A stretch of 64,000 nucleotides of DNA, from positions 31,643 through 95,642 of the forward strand of contig JAUIJB010000006.1 in NCBI GenBank assembly GCA_030430455.1. Direction: 5' to 3'. Under the pieces are notes generated by a model, which did no database searches, was not told the origin of the DNA, and saw only the letters and a program-made list of their open reading frames with translations. The stretch is from Verrucomicrobiia bacterium. GTDB taxonomy: Bacteria; Verrucomicrobiota; Verrucomicrobiia; Verrucomicrobiales; Akkermansiaceae. The position numbers and the translations under genes are program-made. The first letter of the stretch is position 1. Each line of letters starts with the position of its first letter. Positions 8,390 to 17,360 of the stretch are shown in pieces.

Positions 8390-9689
8390 CGTCGCGGGCG
8401 GGGTGACGTTTCCAGTAGTTGGCGAGGATCGATCCCGAGATGTTCATCCACGGGCTGAAGATGGCGGCGGCGAGGCCGAGGGTGGCGAGCTTGCCGAGGT
8501 CGCTGGCGATTCCGAAGGCCATGCCGCCGTTCTGCATGCCGACCTCCATCGCCACCGTGCGGGCGTCGTTGCGCTTGAGGCCCATCGCCCGGCTGAGCCA
8601 GTAACCCAGCAGGTAGCCGATCGAGTTGTGCAGCACGGCGGCGACGCACAGCAGCAGGCCGATGGCGAGCAGCGCGTCGCGCCCGGAGGCCGTGGCGATG
8701 GCGGTGAAGTAGATGATGCCGAACATCGAGAACACCGGCATGAAGCCGTCGAGCCCGGGCAGCACCCGGGTGAGCTGGTGGTAGGCCAGCCCGACCAGCA
8801 CGGCGGCGAGCAGGAAGCCCGCGACGGTGACCGTGTTGAGCAGCGCGGGCGCGGGGATCGACGCCTCGATGGTGGACCAGCCGATGGTGGAAATGGTGAC
8901 GAGCCAGACCAAGGCCACGACGGCAAGGATGCGGATGATCAGCCGGCCACCTCGAGCCGCGCGCTTCAGGTAGTCGTGGACCAGCGCGGCGCCGATCGGA
9001 GCGACGACGATCTTGAAGATCGACATCATCGCCGTGACGAAGTCGAAGCGGCTGGTTTCCCCACTGACCGGCGTGCCGAGCTGGGTCAGCCAGAACGGAG
9101 TGACGAAGGGGGCGAGCGCGGTGGCGCAGGCGGTGAGGGTGATCGACAGCGGCAGGTTGAGCCGTCCCATGTGGGCCATGACGTTCGAGGCCAGGCCGCT
9201 GGAGCAGGAACCGATCAGCACCAGCCCGGCACCGATCTCCGGCGGGAAGCCGAGCATCCGGGCCAGCCCGAATCCGACCAGTGGCATGATCGAGAATTGG
9301 CAGATCAGGCCGACGATGACGCCGTGCGGCATCTTGGCGACCCCGGCGAAGTCGCGGATGCTCATCTGCGTGCCCATGCCGAACATCACCAGCTGGATGA
9401 TGATCAGCACGGCCCAGGGGTTCTTGAAGTTAATCGCCAGCGACTCGGTGATCTGCGGGCTGAGGAAGGCCTCGGGATAGAGCAGCGGGCAGACGACGGC
9501 GAAGACGATCCACGCGGTGAACCGGTAGCCGCGCAGGGCCGGGATGGCTCCGAGCCCGACCGGCAGCGTCGTCACCGCGACCGCCCCGGCGGCGCGGGCG
9601 AGCCCGTCCTGGCCCAGGGCCAGGCCGGTGAGGGCCACGACGAGAGCCAGGCCGAAGATGCCGAGGCAGGCTTTGCGGATCCGGGTCAT
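8382..9689 (-). CDS. Bile acid:sodium symporter (BASS) family transporter
   Basis: A 435-residue polytopic membrane protein with about ten hydrophobic helices. The segment GSCSSGLASNVMAHMGRLN followed by LSITLTACATALAPF is the BASS signature, and a second crossing segment has AMEVGMQNGGMAFG. The ATG at 9689 has a good AAGGAA site in front of it. BASS proteins couple sodium to organic anions; the plant member BASS6 moves glycolate. Overlap with glcD (eight bases) places it in the glycolate unit, so a sugar acid or glycolate is a reasonable cargo, by inference only. Confidence 0.88.
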   Translation of the reverse strand: MTRIRKACLGIFGLALVVALTGLALGQDGLARAAGAVAVTTLPVGLGAIPALRGYRFTAWIVFAVVCPLLYPEAFLSPQITESLAINFKNPWAVLIIIQLVMFGMGTQMSIRDFAGVAKMPHGVIVGLICQFSIMPLVGFGLARMLGFPPEIGAGLVLIGSCSSGLASNVMAHMGRLNLPLSITLTACATALAPFVTPFWLTQLGTPVSGETSRFDFVTAMMSIFKIVVAPIGAALVHDYLKRAARGGRLIIRILAVVALVWLVTISTIGWSTIEASIPAPALLNTVTVAGFLLAAVLVGLAYHQLTRVLPGLDGFMPVFSMFGIIYFTAIATASGRDALLAIGLLLCVAAVLHNSIGYLLGYWLSRAMGLKRNDARTVAMEVGMQNGGMAFGIASDLGKLATLGLAAAIFSPWMNISGSILANYWKRHPARDDD

Positions 9690-9783
9690 TGCGTTCCTTT
9701 CGGTGGGTTTCCGGTGGCGGTGCGATCGAAGGAGCAAGAGGAGCTTGCCGGGTCGTTTGGGGGAAAACCACGGTTGAACACGG

Positions 9784-9838
9784 ATGAACGCAGATGCTCA
9801 AATCCATCTGCGATCATCGGTGTCCATCTGCGGTTCAT
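9784..9838. repeat. CGCAGATGG-family intergenic hairpin
   Basis: ATGAACGCAGATG (9784-9796) and CATCTGCGATCAT (9805-9817) form a hairpin with one mismatch; a third CATCTGCGG follows at 9826. It lies in the 186-base gap between the racemase-like gene and the transporter and belongs to a family seen again at 28957 and 49463. Confidence 0.7.
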
Positions 9839-9875
9839 CATCATAGGGTGGCATGAGCCGTTCGCCCGGGTGCAC

Positions 9876-10535
9876 TCAGTCCGCCATCACCTTGGCCAGG
9901 TGGGCGATGGCGATCGGCGGGCTGGCCAGGATCGGGACGGTCTTCTCCGCCTCGTCGAGCGTGTCGACCACCCGCGCCATCGAGGCCTGGGCGAGCAGGA
10001 CGACCTCGACCTCGCCGACCAGCTCGCGCAGCGCCGCGGCCACCAGCGAGTCGTGCTTCTCCGCATCGCCGGCCATCAGCGCCTCGAAGGCGCCCTCGCA
10101 GAGCCGGGCGGTGAGCTGGATCTCGCGGCCGGCCGCCGCCGCGCGCCGCCGCACCAGGTCGCTGGTCGGGTCGAGGGTCGTCGGCAGGGTGGCGATCACG
10201 CCGATGCGGGTGCCGCCGGCGACCGCCTCGTCGACCATCGGCCGGTCGACCCGCAGCACCGGGATGCCGACGAAGGGTTCCGAAGCCTCGACGGCCGGGC
10301 CGATCGACGAGCAGGTGACCAGCACCTGGTCGGCGCCGCCGGCCTCGGCCGACTCGATGTAGCTGCCGACGCGGCGGGTCAGGTCGGCGGTCAATTCACC
10401 GCGCTCGCCGATCTGCCGCACCAGGCTGTCGTCGACGATGTTGAAGGTGGCGACGCCGGGGAGCTGCTCGCTGCAGAGTTGCTGGAAGACCGGGACGAGG
10501 GTGGCGGAGGTGTGGACGAGGGCGAGGGTTTTCAT
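9876..10535 (-). CDS. Asp/Glu/hydantoin racemase-superfamily protein
   Basis: A 219-residue cytoplasmic protein. The pattern LVTCSSIGPAVEA in the middle and VLLAQASMARVVD near the end are the two halves of the Asp/Glu racemase fold; the first keeps the catalytic Cys, while the second has Gln-Ala-Ser where a Cys is usual, so it may not be a two-base racemase. Members include hydantoin, aspartate and maleate isomerases, and many are poorly defined. It sits 14 bases after the DUF1537 kinase in the same run. No racemase step is known to me in apionate breakdown, so its role here is open. The ATG at 10535 was chosen because longer starts run into the kinase frame. Confidence 0.8.
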   Translation of the reverse strand: MKTLALVHTSATLVPVFQQLCSEQLPGVATFNIVDDSLVRQIGERGELTADLTRRVGSYIESAEAGGADQVLVTCSSIGPAVEASEPFVGIPVLRVDRPMVDEAVAGGTRIGVIATLPTTLDPTSDLVRRRAAAAGREIQLTARLCEGAFEALMAGDAEKHDSLVAAALRELVGEVEVVLLAQASMARVVDTLDEAEKTVPILASPPIAIAHLAKVMAD

Positions 10536-10549
10536 GAAATACGATGGGT

Positions 10550-11920
10550 TTAGGAGTTCGGGCATCCCCGGAGCAGGCGGGGGAACAGGTCGGCGGCGCC
10601 GACCTGGCCGCCCTTGAAGACGATCTCGCGGCCGGCCGCCGGCGAGTCCGGCGCATGGATGCGGCACAGGGGCGCGCCGGGCGTGAAGGTGGCGGTCATC
10701 TCGACCGCCTCGATTCCGAGGGCCCGGGCGGCGTGGCTCGACGAGTCGCCGCCGGCGATCATCAGGCGCCGGATGTCCGATCCAGCCAGTACTTCGCGTC
10801 CGATCCGGCCCAGCGCCCGTCCGAGCAGCTCGCCGGTGATGGCCGCGGCGCCGCTCTTGCCCATCCCGCCGAGGTGCTCACCGACGAGGTCCTGTCGCGG
10901 GTCGCCGGGGCCGCGGCTGGTATGGACGACGACGGAGGACCCCTGGGCGAGCAACTCGCCGGCGCGGGCCATGGCTTTGGCCACCTCGCCCGGGTCCTCG
11001 CGGAGCAGGGCGACGGGATCGAGCGCCACCTCGGCGAAGCCCGCGGCGAGGGCGTGCTCGATTTGCGCTCCAGTGACCGGCGAGCAGCTGCCGGAAAGGA
11101 CCAGCACCGGGCCATCCGCGGGAGTGGCGGGCGGGGGCGTTGGATCACCGGACCCGAGCTGCCCCGCGAGCGCCATTTCGACGCCGGACGAGCCGATGAT
11201 GAACAGCGGGGACTGGCGCTCGGTGAGATCCTCGAGCACGCCGCCGATGGCCTCGAGATCGGACTCGTGCAGTCCGTCGACCAGCACCGCCCTGGCGCCT
11301 TCGTTCAAGGCGCAGTCGAGCAGCTTGTGGATTTCGGCCGGCGGCTGCTGCAGCTGGAGGATATCGAGCAGCGCGCAGGGCAGCTCGGTCTGCCGGGCGA
11401 GGTGAAGCCGCAGGTCGCTCTCGTCGGCCGGCGTGACCGGGTGCTGGTGCATTGCCGGGTGGCGGTCGAGGCGGTGGATGGCGCCCTCGCTGCCGATGCC
11501 CATGCGGGCGAAGAGGTTGCCGAAGACGCAATGGCGGCCGAGGGCCGGCGCGGCGACAACGATCGGAACCAGCGGGGTGCCGAAGGCGGCGATGCCGGCC
11601 TCGAGGGCGCAGCCGATGCTGCCGATTCGCGGCGAGGAGTCGAAGGTCGAGCAGACCTTGTAGTGAACCTGCCGGGGATTGAGCGAGCGGAGCGCGGCAA
11701 AGGCAGAGTCGAGGACCGGCTGCATCCGCTGCGGCGGCAGCGAGCGGGTCAGCCCGGCGACGCCGATGGCGTCGAACTCGCCGAATCGCTCAAGTGTCTC
11801 AGGTGTCGGCGGGTCGAGGAACAACACGGCGCGACCACCCGCACGCGCCAGCCACTCGAGGGCATCGGTCGACCCGGTGAAGTCATCACCGTAGAACGCG
11901 AAGGGAAGGGAGGTGGCCAC
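10550..11920 (-). CDS. DUF1537 four-carbon acid sugar kinase family (OiaK-like)
   Basis: A 456-residue kinase with the N-terminal sugar-binding domain (FYGDDFTGSTDALEWLARAGG, about residues 8-235) and a C-terminal nucleotide-binding domain (LVLSGSCSPVTGAQIEHAL, then the glycine-rich MIAGGDSSSHAARALG, about 255-445). The family phosphorylates acid sugars such as threonate, erythronate or 3-oxo-isoapionate. The start is GTG, 15 bases after the RLP stop. Direct pairing with an RLP is the arrangement of OiaK with OiaX in D-apiose catabolism, where OiaK makes 3-oxo-isoapionate 4-phosphate. The kinase assignment is firm; the substrate is inferred from context. Confidence 0.88.
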   Translation of the reverse strand: MATSLPFAFYGDDFTGSTDALEWLARAGGRAVLFLDPPTPETLERFGEFDAIGVAGLTRSLPPQRMQPVLDSAFAALRSLNPRQVHYKVCSTFDSSPRIGSIGCALEAGIAAFGTPLVPIVVAAPALGRHCVFGNLFARMGIGSEGAIHRLDRHPAMHQHPVTPADESDLRLHLARQTELPCALLDILQLQQPPAEIHKLLDCALNEGARAVLVDGLHESDLEAIGGVLEDLTERQSPLFIIGSSGVEMALAGQLGSGDPTPPPATPADGPVLVLSGSCSPVTGAQIEHALAAGFAEVALDPVALLREDPGEVAKAMARAGELLAQGSSVVVHTSRGPGDPRQDLVGEHLGGMGKSGAAAITGELLGRALGRIGREVLAGSDIRRLMIAGGDSSSHAARALGIEAVEMTATFTPGAPLCRIHAPDSPAAGREIVFKGGQVGAADLFPRLLRGCPNS

Positions 11921-11935
11921 GGGCGGGGTCGGGAT

Positions 11936-13171
11936 TCAGGCGAACTTTTCCACCGAGGCGAGAAGCTCCGGGTAGCGGGCGGTTGCAGCGTCGAAGTCGA
12001 GCCCCTCGACGGCGGCCTGCCACCAGGTCTGCAGCGAGCGGACCCCGGCGGCCGGGCCCTCCGGGTGGGCCATGATGCCGCCGCCGGCCATGTAGAGCAG
12101 GTCGACCGTGCCGGTGCGGCGGAAGGTCTCGGGCGCCTGACCGCCCCACTGGCCGGAGGAAACCACCGGCAGCAGCGGCCGCCCGAGCGGCTCGGCGGCG
12201 AGGCAGGACCCGATCGAGCGCACCACCGAGTCGTCGTCCTCCCAGAACTTGTTGGCGATGCCGTTGACGTGGAGCTGGTCGACGCCGGCGAGGCGCCAGA
12301 GCTTCTGGTAGGCGGGAAACTCGATGCCGAGCAGCGGGTGGCGGTTGAGCATCCCCCAGCCGTTGCGATGGCCGTGGATCGCGAGCTCGCCGCGGTCGCA
12401 GATCTTCTTGGCTCCGGCCAGTCCCACGCTGTTCAGGCTGATCATCGCGCAGCACCCGCCGCTGGCGACCACCTTGTCGTAGTGGCGCTGCATCGCGTCG
12501 AGCTCGTCGCTGACGTTGAAGGCGTACATCACCCGCTTGCCGCTGCGCTGGGCGTGCTCGTCGAGGACCTGCATCACCGCGTCGACCCGCTCGTCGAAGG
12601 GCGAGTGCGGCGGGTTGGCCATCAGCTCGTCGTCCTTGATGAAGTCGATCCCGGCCGCGGCGAGGGTCCCGGCCAGCTCGGCGGTTTGGGCGGGGGACAT
12701 GCCGATGCTCGGCTTCATGATCGTGCCGATCAAGGGGCGCCCGTGCACGCCGGTGAGCTCGCGGCAGCCGTCGATGCCGAAGGCCGGCCCGCGAAAGGCC
12801 GCCGCGAAGTCGTCCGGGAAATCGAGGTCGAGCAGCTTGAGGCCGGAGAATTGGGCCAGCTCGTAGAGGTTGCCCTGCACGGTCGAGACCAGCGTGGGCA
12901 GGTTGTGGCCGAAGTTCTCCGTCGACCAGGAAACGCTGACCCGAGCCCGTTGCAGCGAACCCTCGCCGCGGTGTCCGGGCAGCGAGGGTGAGTCGACCGT
13001 CTCCAGACCGGTGATCTCCTCGACCCGCGCGGCGAAGCGCTGCTTCAGCTCGGCGGTTTCGCCGGGCACGGCGACGAAGGTTCCCGACGACTGCTCGCCA
13101 GCGAGCGAGGCCGCCGCGTCGGCGGGGTCACGCGGGGTCTCGACGAGGTAGTGGGCGACGACGCGGTCCAT
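11936..13171 (-). CDS. RuBisCO-like protein, candidate 3-oxo-isoapionate-4-phosphate transcarboxylase/hydrolase (OiaX-like)
   Basis: A 411-residue homolog of the RuBisCO large subunit. DFIKDDE keeps the carbamylated lysine (K179) and metal ligands (D181, E182); H268-R269, loop-6 K308 (GIANKF) and GGGIMAHP are also kept. Lysine 177 of true RuBisCO is serine here (MKPSIG, S155), so it is not expected to fix CO2. RLPs act in methionine salvage or acid-sugar breakdown. Next to a DUF1537 kinase, the OiaX reaction is the best guess: water plus 3-oxo-isoapionate 4-phosphate gives 3-phosphoglycerate and glycolate. It is the first gene of the run. The ATG at 13171 is preferred over upstream starts that read through low-complexity sequence. 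Confidence 0.9.
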   Translation of the reverse strand: MDRVVAHYLVETPRDPADAAASLAGEQSSGTFVAVPGETAELKQRFAARVEEITGLETVDSPSLPGHRGEGSLQRARVSVSWSTENFGHNLPTLVSTVQGNLYELAQFSGLKLLDLDFPDDFAAAFRGPAFGIDGCRELTGVHGRPLIGTIMKPSIGMSPAQTAELAGTLAAAGIDFIKDDELMANPPHSPFDERVDAVMQVLDEHAQRSGKRVMYAFNVSDELDAMQRHYDKVVASGGCCAMISLNSVGLAGAKKICDRGELAIHGHRNGWGMLNRHPLLGIEFPAYQKLWRLAGVDQLHVNGIANKFWEDDDSVVRSIGSCLAAEPLGRPLLPVVSSGQWGGQAPETFRRTGTVDLLYMAGGGIMAHPEGPAAGVRSLQTWWQAAVEGLDFDAATARYPELLASVEKFA

Positions 13172-13388
13172 GCAGTGGGTGGGTTCCGGGAATTCCCTCC
13201 GCGCGATCCGGCGGGCGGGGGAATCTCCCCGCTCCAGCCAACCAGCCCGCCGATCCCCCGGCAAGGAGGCAGCAAGACTTCATTCGGCCTTCCCCGACAT
13301 GAATCGGCCTTGCGCTGCGGGCTGAGGATCTGTTGGGCTTGCGAGAAGCGGAGTCGGCGCCTGGCCCGATTCCCAACCGGATCCTGCC
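13172..13388. promoter_or_regulatory. Divergent promoter region, RLP run / GH29
   Basis: 217 bases lie between the divergent RLP and fucosidase starts. TCGGCCTT occurs twice in the same orientation (13284-13291 and 13304-13311), exactly 20 bases apart, about two helical turns, so a shared regulator site is possible. No clear sigma-70 boxes were identified. Confidence 0.35.
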
Positions 13389-14780
13389 ATGACCATGCGT
13401 GCGCGCATCTTGCACACTTCCCGAATCCTCGCCCTTGCCGCCATCGCGACCCTCGCCGGCCGGGTGCAGGCCGACCCGGCCCAGGACGCCCGGATGGCCT
13501 GGTTCCGCGAGGCGAAATTCGGCATGTTCATCCACTGGGGCCTCTATGCGATCCCGGCGGGGCAGTGGAAGGGCGAGCGCATTCCCGGTTTCGGCGAGTG
13601 GATCATGTCCCACGCGAGGATTCCCGCGGCGGAGTATGCCGGCTTGGCGAAGCAGTGGCAGCCGCGCCACTTCGATGCCGATGCCTGGGTGCGGCTGGCG
13701 AAGGACTCGGGGATGAGGTACATCGTCTTCACCGCGAAGCACCACGATGGCTTCGCGATGTACGACTCCCCGGTCAGCGAATTCGACGTGACGGATGCGT
13801 CCCCATGGGACCGCGACCCCCTTCGCGAGCTGGCGGAGGCCTGTGCCCGTCACGACATCCGGCTGGGGATCTACTACTCCCAGGCGCAGGACTGGCACGA
13901 GCCCGGCGGTGCCGGAAACGACTGGGACTTCGGCCCGGACGCGGAAAAGGACCGCGACGGGTCCTACGACCGCTACCTGCGGGGGAAGGCCGAACCCCAG
14001 GTGAGCGAGCTGTTGACCCGCTACGGCCCGGTGAGTTGCATCTGGTTCGACACCCCCGACCTGATCACCCCGGAGCGCGGCCAGCGCTTCGTCGACCTCG
14101 TCCGCGAGCTGCAACCCGACTGCCTGATCGACGGCAGGCTGGGATCGGCCGGCGACTACGTCACCACCGACGACAACACCATCCCGAACCTCGCGGCCAA
14201 GGGCGACTGGGAGACGCCGATGACCACCAACCACAGCTGGGGCTACCGTTCCGACGACCACGACTGGAAGTCACCCACCGAGATTCTCTTCAAGCTGGCC
14301 GACATCGTCAGCAAGGGCGGCAACTTCCTCCTCAACGTCGGCCCCGACGCGGACGGCCGGATCCCGCAGGTCTGCGCGGACAACCTGCGCTTCTGCGGCG
14401 AGTGGCTGAAGGTCAACGCGGAGGCCGTCTACGGGGTCGGCCGGTCGCCCTTCGGTGGCGAGTTCGGCGAGTTCAGCCCGACCACTCGCGACCGCCACGG
14501 CAACCCGGTGTTCCTCACCCGCAGCCTGTGGCGCTGCACCACCCGCCCGGGAAAGCTCTACTTCTTCTACTTCGGCGACCGCCGCTCGACCCTCGAGCTG
14601 CCACCCTTCGAGAACGAGATCCGCAAGGCCTACATCATCGGCGACCCGGACCGGAAGCCCTGCCGCGTCGAGGTGATCAACGGCGTGCGCACCGTGTGGA
14701 TCCACCGCCAGGGCTGGCACGCCACCGCCCAGGTCCTGTGCCTGGAGATCGAGGGGGACACCGTGCGCTTCAAGGACTGA
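13389..14780 (+). CDS. GH29 alpha-L-fucosidase, secreted
   Basis: A 463-residue GH29 enzyme with a signal peptide (about 1-28, ending VQA). FGMFIHWGLYA (about residue 44), YIVFTAKHHDGFAMYDS and GIYYSQAQDWHEP are typical family blocks; the nucleophile aspartate is in CIWFDTPD (about residue 222), and TNHSWGY follows. It removes terminal alpha-L-fucose from glycans by a retaining mechanism. The barrel and a short C-terminal beta domain account for its whole length, with no extra binding module. It diverges from the RLP run and converges on the aldolase gene, with only seven bases between stops. Confidence 0.93.
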   Translation: MTMRARILHTSRILALAAIATLAGRVQADPAQDARMAWFREAKFGMFIHWGLYAIPAGQWKGERIPGFGEWIMSHARIPAAEYAGLAKQWQPRHFDADAWVRLAKDSGMRYIVFTAKHHDGFAMYDSPVSEFDVTDASPWDRDPLRELAEACARHDIRLGIYYSQAQDWHEPGGAGNDWDFGPDAEKDRDGSYDRYLRGKAEPQVSELLTRYGPVSCIWFDTPDLITPERGQRFVDLVRELQPDCLIDGRLGSAGDYVTTDDNTIPNLAAKGDWETPMTTNHSWGYRSDDHDWKSPTEILFKLADIVSKGGNFLLNVGPDADGRIPQVCADNLRFCGEWLKVNAEAVYGVGRSPFGGEFGEFSPTTRDRHGNPVFLTRSLWRCTTRPGKLYFFYFGDRRSTLELPPFENEIRKAYIIGDPDRKPCRVEVINGVRTVWIHRQGWHATAQVLCLEIEGDTVRFKD

Positions 14781-14787
14781 GCTGGGT

Positions 14788-15690
14788 TCACGGAGCCCCC
14801 AGCGCATCGAGGATGGCCGCGACTCGCACCCGCTCGGGTGCCTTGAAGCGGTGGAAGGGCTCGGCCATGAAGTCGTTGCAGACGCCGAGGATCGACAGCG
14901 CGCTCTTGGTCGCCTTGATATGGCGCGAGGCGTACTTGCCGATCTCGTAGATCGCCTGGAGCGCCTCGATGCGGGCGACCAGCGGGGCGAGGGCTTCGTC
15001 GTCGCCGCCGGTGGTGGCCTTCCAGGTATCGACGAAGAGTTCGGGAAAAAGGTTGGCACCGCCGTTCACGCCGCCGTCGCCACCCAAGCCCACAGCCGTC
15101 GGCAGCAGGTGCTCGGGGCCCATGAAGACGCTCCAGTCCGGGCGTTGTTCCTTCAGGGCGACCAGCCTGGCGAAGTAGTCGAGGTCGCCGCTGCTGTCCT
15201 TGAGGCCGGCGATGCCCCCGAGGTCACTGAGCTCGCGCAGCGTCTCCGGCTCGAACCAGACCTTGGTCAGCGCCGGCATGTTGTAGAGCATCAACGGCAG
15301 CGGCAGCTCCGGCACGAGGTGGCGGATGTACTCCTTCAGCTCCGTCTGGCCGGCCGGGAAATAGTACGGCGTGGCAAGAACCAGCATCGTGGCACCGGCA
15401 TCCGCGGCGAATCTTGCCAGCGCCACCGACTCCTCGAAGGCGGTGTCGGTGATGCCGACGAGGACCGGCACGCGATCGTCGACCTGTCGGCAGACGCGCT
15501 CGATGAGTTCGCGGCGCAGGCGGTAGCTGAGGCTCGGGGCCTCGCCGGTGGTGCCGAGGAGGAACAGGCCGCTGACGCCGCCGTCGACGATGCGGTCGAC
15601 AAGCCGTTCGAGGCCGGGGTGGTCGAGTTCGTCACGCGCCGCGAGCGGCGTGATCATCGGGGGCACGATGCCCTGGAGGCGCTGGATCAT
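14788..15690 (-). CDS. DHDPS/N-acetylneuraminate lyase family aldolase
   Basis: A 300-residue (beta/alpha)8 class I aldolase. [10 protein letters not shown] is the substrate carboxylate loop, the Tyr is in LMLYNMPA, and the Schiff-base Lys is in GLKDSSGD. The family covers dihydrodipicolinate synthase, sialic acid lyase and several 2-keto-3-deoxy sugar acid aldolases. A biosynthetic DapA is less likely because it is translationally coupled (ATGA overlap) to a sodium:solute symporter and lies among glycosidases. A 2-keto-3-deoxy acid from fucose, rhamnose, galacturonate or Kdo is a plausible substrate, but none can be singled out. Confidence 0.87.
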   Translation of the reverse strand: MIQRLQGIVPPMITPLAARDELDHPGLERLVDRIVDGGVSGLFLLGTTGEAPSLSYRLRRELIERVCRQVDDRVPVLVGITDTAFEESVALARFAADAGATMLVLATPYYFPAGQTELKEYIRHLVPELPLPLMLYNMPALTKVWFEPETLRELSDLGGIAGLKDSSGDLDYFARLVALKEQRPDWSVFMGPEHLLPTAVGLGGDGGVNGGANLFPELFVDTWKATTGGDDEALAPLVARIEALQAIYEIGKYASRHIKATKSALSILGVCNDFMAEPFHRFKAPERVRVAAILDALGAP

Positions 15691-17180
15691 GCGGTCTTTC
15701 CTGCTTTCAGTTTCGCGACCATCATGCCGACGAGCAGGATGGTGAGGGTGCCGACGACCACGGTCATCAGGCCGTCCAGCGGCGTGCGCAGGGACTCGGG
15801 CATCCAGTCGGCGTCGGCGAAGGACATCCAGGCGATGACCAGCACGCCGATCGTGACCCCGGTGACGCCCGCGGCGCGGTCGGCATGGCGGGCGATCCGG
15901 CCGAGCAGGAACAGGCCGAGCATGCCGCCGGCGAAGATCCCGGAGAGCGTCCACCAGACGTCGAGGATGTTGCCGTCGTCGTAGGTCAGGGCCACCGCCA
16001 CCGCCGTGCCGATGAAGCCCCAGAACAAGGTGGCGAGGCGCAGCACGCGCATCTCGCGGCGGCCGGGATCGGCGGCGACCTGGCGGTGGAAGATGTCCTT
16101 CAGGGTGATCGTGGCCGAGCTGTTCAGGCTGGTGTCGATCGTGCTCATCGCCGCGGCGAACAGCGCGGCGACCATCAGCCCACCGACGCCCGGAGGCAGG
16201 TGGTTGGCCATGAAGTGCGGCAGCGCGTTGTCGCCGGCGGGACGATCGGTCGCCGCCTTGAGGGCCTCCAGCTCGGCCATTTCCGCGAGGTGGATGTCGG
16301 CGTGGTAGAACCCCCACAGCAGCGTGCCGATCAGGAAGAACAGGGCGGAGACCGGGATGTAGACGACCGCGCCCAGCCACAGCGAGCGGCGCGCGTCGGC
16401 CAGCGAGCGCGCGGTGTGGTAGCGCTGGATGTAGTTCTGGTCGATGCCGAAGTTGGTGAGGTTGATGAAGATCCCGAACAGCAGGATGACCCAGAAGGTC
16501 GGCGTGGTGAGGTCGAGGGCAAAGCTGCCCAGCGAGAACTTGTCGGCCTCGGCGGCGCGCGAGAACAGCTCGCCGCCGCCCGGCTCGCCGAGCAACAGGA
16601 CGGCGAGGACGATGACGGCGCCGACGCTGAGCACGAGGGCCTGGACGACGTCGGTCCAGATCACCGCCTCGATCCCGCCGACCAGGGTGTAGGCGGTGAC
16701 GAGCACGCCGGTGGCGATGATGATGCTGCGGATGTCCCAGCCGGTCACCGCGTGCAGGCCGATCGAGACGCCGACCATGATGGTGCCGCTGCGGCTGACC
16801 TGGGTGAGCAGGTAGCAGATGACCGTGTAGACCCTCGCCCAGCGACCGAAGCGCTCCTCGAGGTGGGTGTAGGCCGAGATGAAGCCGGACTCGCGGTAGA
16901 AGGGCACGAACCAGCGCGACGCGACCCAGGCGCCGAAGGGAATGGTCAGGCTGAAGACGAAGAAGCTCCAGTTCGACGAGAAGGCCTTGCCGGGGTTGCC
17001 GATGAAGGTGTTGCTCGACAGGTAGGTGCCGAACAGCGACAGGCCGATCGCCCAGCCGGGCAGGCGTCCGCCGGCGGCGGTGAACTCGGCGGTGGTCTGG
17101 CTGCGCCGGGCAAACCAGAAGCCGACCGCCACCACGGCGGCGACGTAAACGATCAGGATGGTCAGGTCGAGTGACTGCAT
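15687..17180 (-). CDS. Sodium:solute symporter (SSS family)
   Basis: A 497-residue membrane protein with about 13 hydrophobic helices. The first helices carry [35 protein letters not shown] and the middle has the sodium-site pattern [15 protein letters not shown], both typical of the SGLT/SSS family. It would import a sugar, sugar acid or sialic-acid-like compound together with Na+. Its stop overlaps the aldolase start as ATGA, so transporter and aldolase likely act on the same compound. It diverges from the GH78 gene. Confidence 0.9.
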   Translation of the reverse strand: MQSLDLTILIVYVAAVVAVGFWFARRSQTTAEFTAAGGRLPGWAIGLSLFGTYLSSNTFIGNPGKAFSSNWSFFVFSLTIPFGAWVASRWFVPFYRESGFISAYTHLEERFGRWARVYTVICYLLTQVSRSGTIMVGVSIGLHAVTGWDIRSIIIATGVLVTAYTLVGGIEAVIWTDVVQALVLSVGAVIVLAVLLLGEPGGGELFSRAAEADKFSLGSFALDLTTPTFWVILLFGIFINLTNFGIDQNYIQRYHTARSLADARRSLWLGAVVYIPVSALFFLIGTLLWGFYHADIHLAEMAELEALKAATDRPAGDNALPHFMANHLPPGVGGLMVAALFAAAMSTIDTSLNSSATITLKDIFHRQVAADPGRREMRVLRLATLFWGFIGTAVAVALTYDDGNILDVWWTLSGIFAGGMLGLFLLGRIARHADRAAGVTGVTIGVLVIAWMSFADADWMPESLRTPLDGLMTVVVGTLTILLVGMMVAKLKAGKTA

Positions 17181-17360
17181 GGCGGGATCATTCGCCGGCT
17201 TCGGGCCGGGTGATGAACTGGATTTCCATTCCTGTGACCATTGCAGGGATTCCCGCGCCTGGCGGTCAAGGAGCAATGGTGTTCCCGGCCGGCGATGTCG
17301 CAGGTGGCTGCAAGTTTCGCATCGTCGCCCCGCGTTGGCTTGCCTATCGATGGAAAACCC
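17181..17360. promoter_or_regulatory. Divergent promoter region, SSS symporter / GH78
   Basis: 180 bases between two divergent starts must hold both promoters. No perfect operator or standard -35/-10 pair could be picked by eye. Confidence 0.35.

Noticed and set aside
8052..10553. Plus-strand open frame of 833 codons opposite the BASS and racemase genes
   Set aside because: It spans two genes and their gap and has no signal, domain or ribosome site.
11936..13171. True RuBisCO large subunit
   Set aside because: The second lysine of the KPK segment is Ser, no phosphoribulokinase or small subunit is nearby, and the gene pairs with an acid-sugar kinase.
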